NCBI RefSeq assembly: GCF_003991195.1 | Contig: NZ_RCWL01000013.1 | Span: 1-64,000 of the forward strand | Source: Gynurincola endophyticus | GTDB taxonomy: Bacteria > Bacteroidota > Bacteroidia > Chitinophagales > Chitinophagaceae | DNA: 64,000 nucleotides | Direction of reading: 5' to 3' | In this document: positions 36,216 to 43,909 of the stretch, in pieces | Position numbering within the stretch: position 1 is the stretch's first letter | How the letters are laid out: every line of letters begins with the position of its first letter | The notes under the pieces: model-generated | What the model was told of the DNA's origin: nothing | What the model saw: only the letters and a program-made list of their open reading frames with translations | Database searches by the model: none | Translations under genes and position numbers: made by a program

Positions 36216-37202
36216 ATGAATATCGCGAAATATTGGTCGGTCAAAGGAATATGGTTCGTATTTATACTAGTTTTATGTTCTTGTCAGAAAAACGATGATA
36301 ACAGCACTCCATCCTGTGCCGATGGCATTCAGAATCAGGGTGAAACCAGTATTGATTGTGGCGGACCGTGTGCGCCATGCTCAGTGGATAAAGAAAAAGT
36401 GATTCAGGATTATAAAAACTTTTACCTGGGTAGTGCAGTTAGTGATCCCGGCTGGAATGGCAATGCCACAGCCTGCATCGCCGGAAGTGTATCGGTAGGA
36501 ACGCATGATAAGGTATTGCAACGCATTAATTATTTCCGTCGTCTGGTAGGCCTGAATGATAATACTACCTGGGATGTTTCCAAATTTGCACAATACCAGC
36601 AAACTGCTTTGTTGATGAAAGCCAACAATGCACTAAGCCATAATCCACCCGATACATGGTCGTGTTGGACCTCCGTAGCACATGCAGGTGCAGCCTCTGC
36701 CAATTTAGCACTTGGCAAAAATGCTGCCGATGCTATTACTTTGTTTATAGAAGACCCGGGTGCCGGAAATGAAGCTGTAGGGCATCGCCGCTGGATTTTA
36801 CATTCTCCCAAAACTCAATTCAGCTATGGCTCTACCGACAATACAATGGCACTGGGCGTTATAGGAACGGCAGGTGGTAATACGAATATTCCTCCTTATA
36901 TCGCTTATCCTTCCGAAGGTTACTTTCCACAGCAGCTCGTCTTTCAACGCTGGTCGTTTGGTATACCAAATGCTAATTTTACGAATGCACAGGTAACTAT
37001 GACCGGACCTGCAGGCATTAACGTAACACTGAATGTAATTTCGCGTACCGCTACCGGAATGGGCGATAATACCATTGTTTGGGAGCCGTCTAATGTGGTA
37101 ATAAACAGTAATTCGGATATGGCTTATACCATAAGAATATCCGGCGTGCAGAATGCACCGCAAAGCAGTTATAATTATACAGTTGTAATTATAAAGCCTT
37201 GA
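36216..37202 (+). CDS. CAP/SCP-domain lipoprotein with Cys-rich linker
   Basis: A 328-residue lipoprotein (lipobox LCSC, acylated C23). A short cysteine-rich element, ADGIQNQGETSIDCGGPCAP, follows at about 34-54; this is a recurring Bacteroidota surface-protein motif with conserved C-x3-C type spacing. A CAP (SCP/PR-1) domain then spans about 95-240, with RINYFRRLVGL, QTALLMKANNALSH and AVGHRRWILHSP, where the two histidines (SH and GH) would sit in the CAP cavity. The C-terminal part (about 255-328) looks like a beta-sandwich. CAP domains bind sterols, lipids or act as proteases in some lineages; the bacterial role is mostly unknown. Confidence 0.82.
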   Translation: MNIAKYWSVKGIWFVFILVLCSCQKNDDNSTPSCADGIQNQGETSIDCGGPCAPCSVDKEKVIQDYKNFYLGSAVSDPGWNGNATACIAGSVSVGTHDKVLQRINYFRRLVGLNDNTTWDVSKFAQYQQTALLMKANNALSHNPPDTWSCWTSVAHAGAASANLALGKNAADAITLFIEDPGAGNEAVGHRRWILHSPKTQFSYGSTDNTMALGVIGTAGGNTNIPPYIAYPSEGYFPQQLVFQRWSFGIPNANFTNAQVTMTGPAGINVTLNVISRTATGMGDNTIVWEPSNVVINSNSDMAYTIRISGVQNAPQSSYNYTVVIIKP

Positions 37203-37514
37203 TAGGTAATGAAATAGATAGTTTGGTTATTGATAATTTTTGTATCTTAATTACACAAAAAAACTACACATTAAATGATTGAGTGCTAAACCTGGTGGTT
37301 GGGAAATTTGTTTTGGCAACAGCGTTGGCAGTATCAACGTCTTTCCTGTCTGAAATATTAAATGGCAAAAAGCTAATGTATCTTTGCTAAAGATATTACA
37401 CTATAAACATATCTTGACGGAATAAGCTTCTGGAAGTAACGTAGTTGTGGTAATGGCCACCTGCTAAAAAGAGTTTTATTTTAAGTTAAGAGAACTCTAT
37501 TATCTCTATAAAAT
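37203..37514. other. Intergenic region with perfect dyad and promoter-like sequence
   Basis: About 310 bp without a gene. A perfect 7-bp dyad, TATCTTT-GCT-AAAGATA, lies at 37379-37395; its left half also reads as the Bacteroidota -7 consensus (TATCTTTG, 37379-37386), although no good -33 TTG is placed 17-21 bases upstream. It sits about 120 bp before the Crp-like regulator gene and could be its promoter and operator or that of a small RNA. Confidence 0.4.
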
Positions 37515-38078
37515 ATGCATATAGATCAGATCCTCGATACTATTTTTCCTTTACCGGAAGCGGTGAAAACTTCTTTCAAAACTTATATCCGGGAAGAACG
37601 GATAGAGAAAGATAAAATCTTGTTACGGGCCGACAGGATAGAACGAAAAATGTACTTTGTAAAAAAGGGAATTGTGCGGGCCTACTCTTTTGTTGAGGAC
37701 AAAGAGATTACTTTCTGGTTCGGCAAAGAAGGAGACACGGTTATTTCAATGCGTAGTTATGTGGAGAATGAAAAAGGGTATGAAACGATTGAAATGCTCG
37801 AAGACGGAGAACTTTATTCCATCAATACGGCAGATCTTCAGGAATTATACAAATCTAACATTCATATTGCAAATTGGGGAAGAAAACTGATTGAAAGCGA
37901 ATTGATTAAAACTGAAAAAAGATTGATTTCCCAATTGTTTCAAACAGCTACGGAACGATATAAAGAGCTGTTAACAGACACCCCCCATCTATTACAACGT
38001 GTTTCCCTCGGTCATATTGCCTCTTATCTGGGAATTTCACAGGTTAGTTTGAGCCGTATCCGCTCAGACTTTAAATAG
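37515..38078 (+). CDS. Crp/Fnr-family transcriptional regulator
   Basis: A 187-residue regulator with an N-terminal cyclic-nucleotide-binding-type beta-roll (RAYSFVEDKEITFWFGKEGD, EMLEDGELYSINTADL) and a C-terminal winged helix (SLGHIASYLGISQVSLSRI). It lacks the Fnr cysteine cluster. Bacteroidota proteins of this kind (small Crp-like, RAYSF/EDxE type) often sit beside and regulate an efflux pump. Here the SMR exporter follows 72 bp later in the same direction, so it is the probable target (inference). Confidence 0.9.
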   Translation: MHIDQILDTIFPLPEAVKTSFKTYIREERIEKDKILLRADRIERKMYFVKKGIVRAYSFVEDKEITFWFGKEGDTVISMRSYVENEKGYETIEMLEDGELYSINTADLQELYKSNIHIANWGRKLIESELIKTEKRLISQLFQTATERYKELLTDTPHLLQRVSLGHIASYLGISQVSLSRIRSDFK

Positions 38079-38118
38079 TTTTTTATCATTTGTAAAAAAA
38101 ATCGGTTCAAATACAGAA

Positions 38119-38126
38119 TAACTTTG
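38119..38126 (+). promoter_or_regulatory. Promoter -7 element for the SMR exporter
   Basis: TAACTTTG matches the Bacteroidota -7 consensus TAnnTTTG exactly and lies 24 bp upstream of the exporter ATG. The nearest TTG (38090-38092) is 26 bases upstream, farther than usual, so the -33 element is doubtful. Confidence 0.4.
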
Positions 38127-38150
38127 CGAAACATTTTAAAAAATAAGTGT

Positions 38151-38480
38151 ATGAACTGGTTATTCTTGATTTTAGGTGGTTTGTTCGAAGTAGGCTTTAC
38201 CTTCTGTTTAGGAAAAGCAAAAGAAAGTGTAGGGCAATCTGTATATGCCTGGTATGGCGGATTTGTACTCTGCTTATTTCTGAGTATGTTCCTGCTGATT
38301 AAAGCTACCCAACAATTACCACTGGGTACGGCTTATGCTGTATGGACAGGTATCGGAGCGGTTGGTACCGTACTGATTGGAATTGTTATTTTTAAGGAAC
38401 CTGCTACGTTCTGGAGATTGTTTTTCATTTTTACGCTGGTAAGCTCAATTATAGGATTAAAGGCTGTGTCGCCCCATTAA
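38151..38480 (+). CDS. sugE: SMR-family efflux protein (SugE/Gdx-like)
   Basis: A 109-residue protein with four membrane helices and the Small Multidrug Resistance signature. The essential membrane glutamate is in LGGLFEVGFTF, and TAYAVWTGIGAVGTVLIG is nearer to SugE/Gdx than EmrE. Gdx proteins export guanidinium ion in exchange for protons; EmrE-like ones export quaternary ammonium drugs. The frame extends to a TTG at 38124, but the ATG at 38151 is the natural start. It follows a Crp-like regulator and ends at a hairpin shared with the convergent kup gene. No guanidine riboswitch is visible upstream. Confidence 0.85.
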   Translation: MNWLFLILGGLFEVGFTFCLGKAKESVGQSVYAWYGGFVLCLFLSMFLLIKATQQLPLGTAYAVWTGIGAVGTVLIGIVIFKEPATFWRLFFIFTLVSSIIGLKAVSPH

Positions 38481-38498
38481 TGATATGTTTGTTGAATT

Positions 38499-38532
38499 AC
38501 AAAGGTTAACTCATTCATAAGTTAACCTTTGT
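38499..38532. terminator. Bidirectional hairpin between converging sugE-like and kup genes
   Basis: A perfect 13-bp inverted repeat (ACAAAGGTTAACT at 38499-38511, AGTTAACCTTTGT at 38520-38532) with an 8-base loop lies between two converging genes. T-runs are weak on both sides, so termination strength is uncertain. Confidence 0.6.
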
Positions 38533-38557
38533 CTATTGCTGCTAATACAGACTAACC

Positions 38558-40513
38558 TTACTTGCCTTGTTGTCGTGTCAGATTTATTTTTTGCACAGAA
38601 TTATATACAAGAGGAACAGCTTCAATATTCACACTGGTTTTATCGAGACCGAATGCATTTTCGTCAGATTGTGCCCAGTGCTTTAAAAAGAAGTAAGAGT
38701 TCAATACAAATCCCTCGTGCAATGAAAATTCATTTTCAATAGAAAGAAACTTTTCAATGATAACAAACCGGTAATCCAACTCGTGATTGTATTTACTTAC
38801 TGCATTATCTTTTAGCGGAAGATTGAGTTCTTTTTTTTCAATCAGGTCACAGATAATCTGTTTGAAATAAAGCTCAGTTTTAGGTTGGATTCTGAACCCG
38901 ATATTGACTACTATTTTTATTATTTTATCATTTACAAGTTCTGATATTTCATAATTCAATGTATAAGGATGATTGGTTCTGTTGATATGGAAAAACCAAT
39001 AGATATCTGCCCGTTTTGGTTTTTTAGAGAATATTGAGTCGATGATTATTTCTTCAATCTGATCGCGCCTGTCGGCTTTGGTAAGATAAATCAGGTGGGT
39101 GGCCAGTTTGGGGATGTTGGTGTCTTCACTGAGAGCAGTTATTTTTTCAGTGAACTTACCCAGCTGAGTGAATTTTGTATAACGATTATTTATTTTTCTT
39201 CCGTAATAAGATGAATACATGACGAGGAAGAAAATTGTTCCCACCAGAACTGTGATATAACCACCTTCCTGAAATTTTACAATGTTTGCAATGAAAAAAG
39301 ATATTTCAATAATGGAGAAGGTGAACAAAAATGTTATAACGATTAATTTATTCCACTTCAGTTTATATAAAAGAAAATAAGACAATAAGAAGGTAGTTGT
39401 CATCATGGTGATGGTAATGGCCAGACCATAAGCTGCTTCCATTTTAACAGAGTCACGGAAATAGAGTACAATCAGTATACAGCCAATCCATAAAGTAAGG
39501 TTTACGCTGGGAATATAGATTTGTCCCTTTGCTTCGGTAGGTTGTTTTACCTGTACACGCTGCCAGAAGTTGAGGTTGATGGCTTCGTTGATTAATGTAA
39601 AGGACCCGCTGATCAATGCCTGTGAAGCAATGATGGCTGCAAAAGTGGCAATGATAATGCCTGCTATTAAAAACCAGGAGGGCATTATTTCGAAGAAGGG
39701 GTTACGGCCTTCCAGCAATGAAGAGGGTTGATGTAATAGCCAGGCTGCCTGACCGAGATAGTTGATGACCAGGCATATTTTTACAAAAGCCCAGGTAATA
39801 CGTATGTTTCTTCTGCCACAGTGGCCTAAGTCGGAATAAAGTGCTTCTGCACCGGTGGTACATAAAAAGACTGCTCCCAGAATCCAGAATCCATGTGGAT
39901 AGTGGGTCAGCAGGTTATAAGCATAATACGGATTGAGTGCTTTAATTACAGAAGGGTAATGAAATATCTGAAGCAGACCTAAAATCATCAGCATGGTAAA
40001 CCAGACAGTCATGATCGGGCCGAATGCTTTTCCCACATTCTGTGATCCGAATCTCTGAAAGAAGAATATTCCGGATACGATCAGAATTACAATCGGCACG
40101 GGAGAGATATGTTTCAGATGATCAATCATAGTTAATCCTTCTACAGCTGAGGTTACTGTTACGGCAGGAGTTATAATGCCGTCTGCCATCAATGCGGCCG
40201 CACCGATCATTGTAGGTAGAATTAGTTTTTTACCATACTTTCTCACCAATGAATAAAGAGAAAAAATTCCTCCCTCGCCTTCATTGTCAGCTTTAAGGGT
40301 TAGCCAAACATATTTTACGGTAGTTTGTAATACTAATGTCCAGAAGATACAGGATACACCACCTAATACTAATTGTTCGGTAATTTCTTTGGTGCCTATA
40401 ATTGCTTTAAAAGTGTAAAGAGGGCTGGTACCGATGTCTCCGTAAATAATTCCAAGTGCAATCAGTAAAGAGGCAAAGGTTATCTTGTGTTCAAGTCCTT
40501 TCTTTTGTTCCAT
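38558..40513 (-). CDS. kup: Kup-type potassium uptake protein
   Basis: A 651-residue K+:H+ symporter of the HAK/KUP/KT family, with the hallmark opening GIIYGDIGTSPLYTFKAI, then LKADNEGEGGIFSLYSLVRK and TVWFTMLMILGL. About twelve membrane helices precede a cytosolic C-terminal domain of about 200 residues. It brings potassium into the cell. The ATG at 40513 is used; a TTG two codons upstream is also in frame. It lies 131 bp downstream of a KdpE-like regulator gene on the same strand, suggesting that the KdpDE-like pair controls Kup rather than a Kdp ATPase, which is absent. Confidence 0.96.
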   Translation of the reverse strand: MEQKKGLEHKITFASLLIALGIIYGDIGTSPLYTFKAIIGTKEITEQLVLGGVSCIFWTLVLQTTVKYVWLTLKADNEGEGGIFSLYSLVRKYGKKLILPTMIGAAALMADGIITPAVTVTSAVEGLTMIDHLKHISPVPIVILIVSGIFFFQRFGSQNVGKAFGPIMTVWFTMLMILGLLQIFHYPSVIKALNPYYAYNLLTHYPHGFWILGAVFLCTTGAEALYSDLGHCGRRNIRITWAFVKICLVINYLGQAAWLLHQPSSLLEGRNPFFEIMPSWFLIAGIIIATFAAIIASQALISGSFTLINEAINLNFWQRVQVKQPTEAKGQIYIPSVNLTLWIGCILIVLYFRDSVKMEAAYGLAITITMMTTTFLLSYFLLYKLKWNKLIVITFLFTFSIIEISFFIANIVKFQEGGYITVLVGTIFFLVMYSSYYGRKINNRYTKFTQLGKFTEKITALSEDTNIPKLATHLIYLTKADRRDQIEEIIIDSIFSKKPKRADIYWFFHINRTNHPYTLNYEISELVNDKIIKIVVNIGFRIQPKTELYFKQIICDLIEKKELNLPLKDNAVSKYNHELDYRFVIIEKFLSIENEFSLHEGFVLNSYFFLKHWAQSDENAFGLDKTSVNIEAVPLVYNSVQKINLTRQQGK

Positions 40514-40644
40514 TATCAAATGCTGTTTAATGAAACAAAGGTGTTGCGGAAAGTATAAAAAGGAAATAAACTCTTATTCGAAATATATAAAGATTTTATA
40601 AAGACAATCAGAAATGAGCCTTCAATGATATTTTGCTGCTCAGT

Positions 40645-41331
40645 TTAGGTACTTTGCTGAAACCGGTAACCTATTCCGCTCTCGGTGATGATTAATTGCG
40701 GATGATTAGGATTTTCTTCTATTTTTTTTCGAAGTTGAGCAATAAATACTCTTAAATATTGTGTTTCTGCCTGAAAGCTCATGCCCCAGATTTCTTTTAA
40801 TAAAAATTGATGGGTCAGTACTTTACCTTCGTTTTTGACCAGCATTACCAATAAGGAATATTCAGTTGCTGTCAGTTTCAGTACTTCGCCTTTGAACTTT
40901 ACTACCCGGCCTACGAGGTCAATTTCAATATTGCCGGCTTCCAGTATCTGTGTTGTTTCGTCGGTGGTTTTATTTCTGCTGGCTGACCTGATTCTCGCCA
41001 TTAATTCACCTACCCTGAAAGGCTTGGTCAGATAATCGTTTGCGCCCTGGTCAAGCGCATCAATAATATCATTTTCGTTACTCTGTACTGATAAGATCAG
41101 AATCGGTTTTGTATACCATTCTCTCAAAACTTTTAATACTTCGTGTCCTTTTATATCGGGTAAACCCAAATCCAGTACTATAATGTCGGGAATAAGATTA
41201 GCGGCAAGCAACAATCCTTCTTTACCCGAAGCTGCCTGGCGTACCAGATATCCGTTACTCACGAAATTAATTTCGAGGAGCCTGCGAATCTGTGGTTCAT
41301 CGTCGATAATGAGTATGGTAGGTTTATTCAT
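40645..41331 (-). CDS. OmpR-family response regulator (KdpE-like)
   Basis: A 228-residue regulator. The receiver domain has the phosphoacceptor D in DIIVLDLGLPDIKG, the acidic pair DDEPQIRRLLEINF and the conserved K in LTKPFRVGEL. The winged-helix Trans_reg_C domain has LTATEYSLLVMLVKNEGKVL and YLRVFIAQLRKKIE. The IRR-LLE start, LDLGLPDIKGHEV and QYLRVFIAQLRKKIE are the KdpE signature. It overlaps the kinase gene by 8 bp. No kdpFABC genes follow, so the target is probably kup. Confidence 0.92.
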   Translation of the reverse strand: MNKPTILIIDDEPQIRRLLEINFVSNGYLVRQAASGKEGLLLAANLIPDIIVLDLGLPDIKGHEVLKVLREWYTKPILILSVQSNENDIIDALDQGANDYLTKPFRVGELMARIRSASRNKTTDETTQILEAGNIEIDLVGRVVKFKGEVLKLTATEYSLLVMLVKNEGKVLTHQFLLKEIWGMSFQAETQYLRVFIAQLRKKIEENPNHPQLIITESGIGYRFQQST

Positions 41332-42394
41332 TTTTCAGATTCTTTAAGTAAGAAATCTCACAAGGTATGCTGATGGTGAATACGGCACCACCGCTTTTGT
41401 TGTTATCAACACTGATATTTCCGTGATGAGCTTCAATAAATCCTTTTGCAATTGATAAACCTAACCCTGAGCCGCCTGTACCCGAATTCGGCAATCGGTA
41501 AAATTTATTAAAAATCAGGTCGGCTTCCGAAGGAGGAATACCTTTACCATTATCACTTACTTTTATATTCAAATGACCGTCGGTATAACCGGTAAAAATG
41601 GTTACAGTAGATTTTACCGGCGTATATCTGACTGCATTATTGATAAGATTGTATAAAACGGTTTCTACGAGTCCGCGGTCTACTTTGAACAGAGGAAGCT
41701 TTTCATCCGGGTCGAATACAACGGTGTGGGTGTTGTTTTCTGGTAGTTTCCGGATAACAATAAAAATAAGTTCGTTGATATCGGTCCAGTCGGTTTTTAA
41801 CTGGAAATTACCGGCTTCGAGCCTGCTCATATTCAGTAAATTTTCCACCTGTGTATTTAAACGATTACTGGCAATACCTATTTCTGATAAAAGTTCCATT
41901 CTCTGATCGGGTAGTAGTATCGTATCAGATTCTTTTAAAGTATCAATTGTTCCTATAATAGTGGCAATAGGTGTTTTAAGCTCGTGCGAAAGTGAGTTTA
42001 GAAGCGTATTGTATATTTTAATGGTGTTTTCTTTTTCTTCCCGGTCTCTGATTTTACTTTCCTGCTTCCGTAGCCGGTTGGTTAAAACGGCATTCACGAG
42101 GGCTATGAAAATATAGATGAAAAATAGCAGTGCACTTTCGGTGTCGTTAATTTTATAGTTGAGATAAGGTTCTATAAAAAAAAAGTTTAGAATCAGGGCA
42201 CTGAGGATAGCAGCTATCAATACCGAAAATATATCAAAGAGAATGGCGAGCGTAGATACTGCCAGCAATAGAATCAATGCCACAGCCATATAGTCTACAT
42301 ATTTACGAAATACATATCCCAGTGCTGAAAGTGCAACTACCAGTACGATGCTGATAATTAACTGAGTGGCGGTACTCTTTTTTTTAGTGGGCAA
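41324..42394 (-). CDS. KdpD-like sensor histidine kinase lacking the N-terminal KdpD and Usp domains
   Basis: A 356-residue kinase. Residues 10-110 are the four-helix DUF4118 membrane block of KdpD. HisKA follows with the phosphoacceptor in SLSHELKTPIATI (near residue 139), then HATPase (NLINNAVRYTP, DNGKGIPPSEADLIF, SGLGLSIAKGFIEAHHG). Full KdpD is about 900 residues, with an N-terminal KdpD sensor and a universal-stress-like domain; both are absent and the start MPTKKKS is close to the first helix, so this is a natural short form rather than a truncation. It overlaps its regulator gene by 8 bp. Whether it still senses potassium is unknown. Confidence 0.88.
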   Translation of the reverse strand: MPTKKKSTATQLIISIVLVVALSALGYVFRKYVDYMAVALILLLAVSTLAILFDIFSVLIAAILSALILNFFFIEPYLNYKINDTESALLFFIYIFIALVNAVLTNRLRKQESKIRDREEKENTIKIYNTLLNSLSHELKTPIATIIGTIDTLKESDTILLPDQRMELLSEIGIASNRLNTQVENLLNMSRLEAGNFQLKTDWTDINELIFIVIRKLPENNTHTVVFDPDEKLPLFKVDRGLVETVLYNLINNAVRYTPVKSTVTIFTGYTDGHLNIKVSDNGKGIPPSEADLIFNKFYRLPNSGTGGSGLGLSIAKGFIEAHHGNISVDNNKSGGAVFTISIPCEISYLKNLKNE

Positions 42395-42504
42395 AGCAGG
42401 TGTTTTTTTGATATATATACAAAAATAGTGACCGGGGTATAAAGATTTTATAAAGATCTCAACTACAGCTGTTATGTGTATGTATTCTTTATTATTTTTA
42501 CCAT

Positions 42505-43698
42505 ATGGGAAATTCTTTGATCAATTTAACGGTTTTTAAGCACTTTTTGAAATCAAAAACAGCAGGCGGTGTTTTGCTGTTAATTTGTGTCATTCTCTCG
42601 TTAACAATTGCGAATTCTCCTCTTGGAGCCGATTTTGAACGGTTGCTTGATACAGAAATCGGGTTTGATACTGCCTCAGTGCATTTACGTTATTCAATTC
42701 TTTTATGGATTAATGACGGACTGATGGCTATATTCTTCTTATTGGTAGGACTTGAAATTAAGCGTGAACTGGTAGAGGGGGAGTTATCAAGTCCTAAAAA
42801 AGCTGCTTTGCCGATATTGGCTGCGGTAGGTGGAGTACTGGCGCCTGCAGGCATTTATTTCTTACTTAATAAAGGAACGGAAACCGCAGGTGGTTGGGGA
42901 ATTCCGATGGCTACGGATATTGCTTTTGCAATTGCTATCATTACGATGTTAGGAAAAAAAGTGCCTGCATCTTTAAAAATATTTCTGGCAGCATTAGCTA
43001 TCGTTGACGACCTGATGGCAATTCTGGTAATTGCTGTTTTTTATACTTCCGAACTACACTGGAATTATTTATTATATGCCGGCGGATTATTCGGGCTTCT
43101 GTTGGTTTTTAATAAACTTGGTGTAAAAAAGTTGATTTTTTATTTAATTCCCGGCGTATTCATCTGGTATTTTATACATCACTCCGGTATTCACGCTACC
43201 ATTGCGGGGGTATTGGTAGCCATGGCTTTACCTACAACACCTGATGCGAAGGAATCTCCTCTTGAACGGTTAGAGCATATGCTGCTGAATCCGGTCAACT
43301 TTATTATAATGCCGTTATTTGCATTGGTAAATACTAATATACGTTTTCAGGAAGAAATGGTAGCAGGTTTGTTTACTCCTTTAGGTTTGGGTATTGTATT
43401 AGGTTTAGTACTCGGAAAACCTTTGGGAATCACCCTGATTTCATGGATTGCTGTAAAGTTGGGGGTATCTACATTACCGACTGCAGCCCGTTGGATACAA
43501 ATTATCGGCGTAGGAATGTTGGCCGGTATAGGCTTTACCATGTCTATCTTTATAGCTTTGTTATCGTTTACAGGACACGAAATTTTACTGGCGGAGGCTA
43601 AGTTTTCTATATTAACGGCATCCGTACTTTCTGCTTTGTTAGGTTCTGCCTTATTGAGTGTAGTGGCTAAGAAAATTACTAAAAAAGAGGTGAGGTAA
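42505..43698 (+). CDS. nhaA: NhaA-family Na+/H+ antiporter
   Basis: A 397-residue antiporter with about twelve membrane helices and the NhaA signature: the transport aspartates in TDIAFAIAI and AIVDDLMAIL (two adjacent D), and the opening FLKSKTAGGVLLL. It exports sodium (or lithium) in exchange for protons. It is divergent from the KdpD-like kinase, with 110 bp between start codons, so they share an upstream region and may be co-regulated. Together with kup it forms a small monovalent-cation homeostasis block. Confidence 0.95.
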   Translation: MGNSLINLTVFKHFLKSKTAGGVLLLICVILSLTIANSPLGADFERLLDTEIGFDTASVHLRYSILLWINDGLMAIFFLLVGLEIKRELVEGELSSPKKAALPILAAVGGVLAPAGIYFLLNKGTETAGGWGIPMATDIAFAIAIITMLGKKVPASLKIFLAALAIVDDLMAILVIAVFYTSELHWNYLLYAGGLFGLLLVFNKLGVKKLIFYLIPGVFIWYFIHHSGIHATIAGVLVAMALPTTPDAKESPLERLEHMLLNPVNFIIMPLFALVNTNIRFQEEMVAGLFTPLGLGIVLGLVLGKPLGITLISWIAVKLGVSTLPTAARWIQIIGVGMLAGIGFTMSIFIALLSFTGHEILLAEAKFSILTASVLSALLGSALLSVVAKKITKKEVR

Positions 43699-43909
43699 GC
43701 AATTGAAAATTGAAAGTGTGTATAACTCTTCTTCGTTAATCGAATATAGTGGGAATGAAGAGCTGCGTAGCCGTTTTCAATTTTCAATTTTTCATTAAAA
43801 GATCCTGCTTTGTTGCCTTCATCTTTTCACTTCGTTCATGTTTTGAATTGAATTTCTCAGTCAGTAATAATTTAATAGTTCGATAAGAATATTCTTTTTA
43901 ATAGCGTTC
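43699..43909. repeat. MITE-like nested inverted repeat downstream of nhaA
   Basis: A perfect 15-bp terminal inverted repeat (AATTGAAAATTGAAA at 43701-43715, TTTCAATTTTCAATT at 43775-43789) brackets 59 bp. Inside it a second pair, CTCTTC at 43726-43731 with GAAGAG at 43757-43762, is nested. Downstream, around 43815-43845, is a pyrimidine-rich stretch (CCTTCATCTTTTCACTTCG) reminiscent of the repeats at the window start and 6.3 kb. There is no coding capacity; the size fits a small non-autonomous element or a large bidirectional terminator between converging nhaA and HTCS genes. Confidence 0.5.

Noticed and set aside
41324-42394. Reading the KdpD-like kinase as a truncated pseudogene
   Set aside because: The start is clean, the membrane block, HisKA and HATPase motifs are intact, and it overlaps its regulator gene translationally; a natural short form is more likely.
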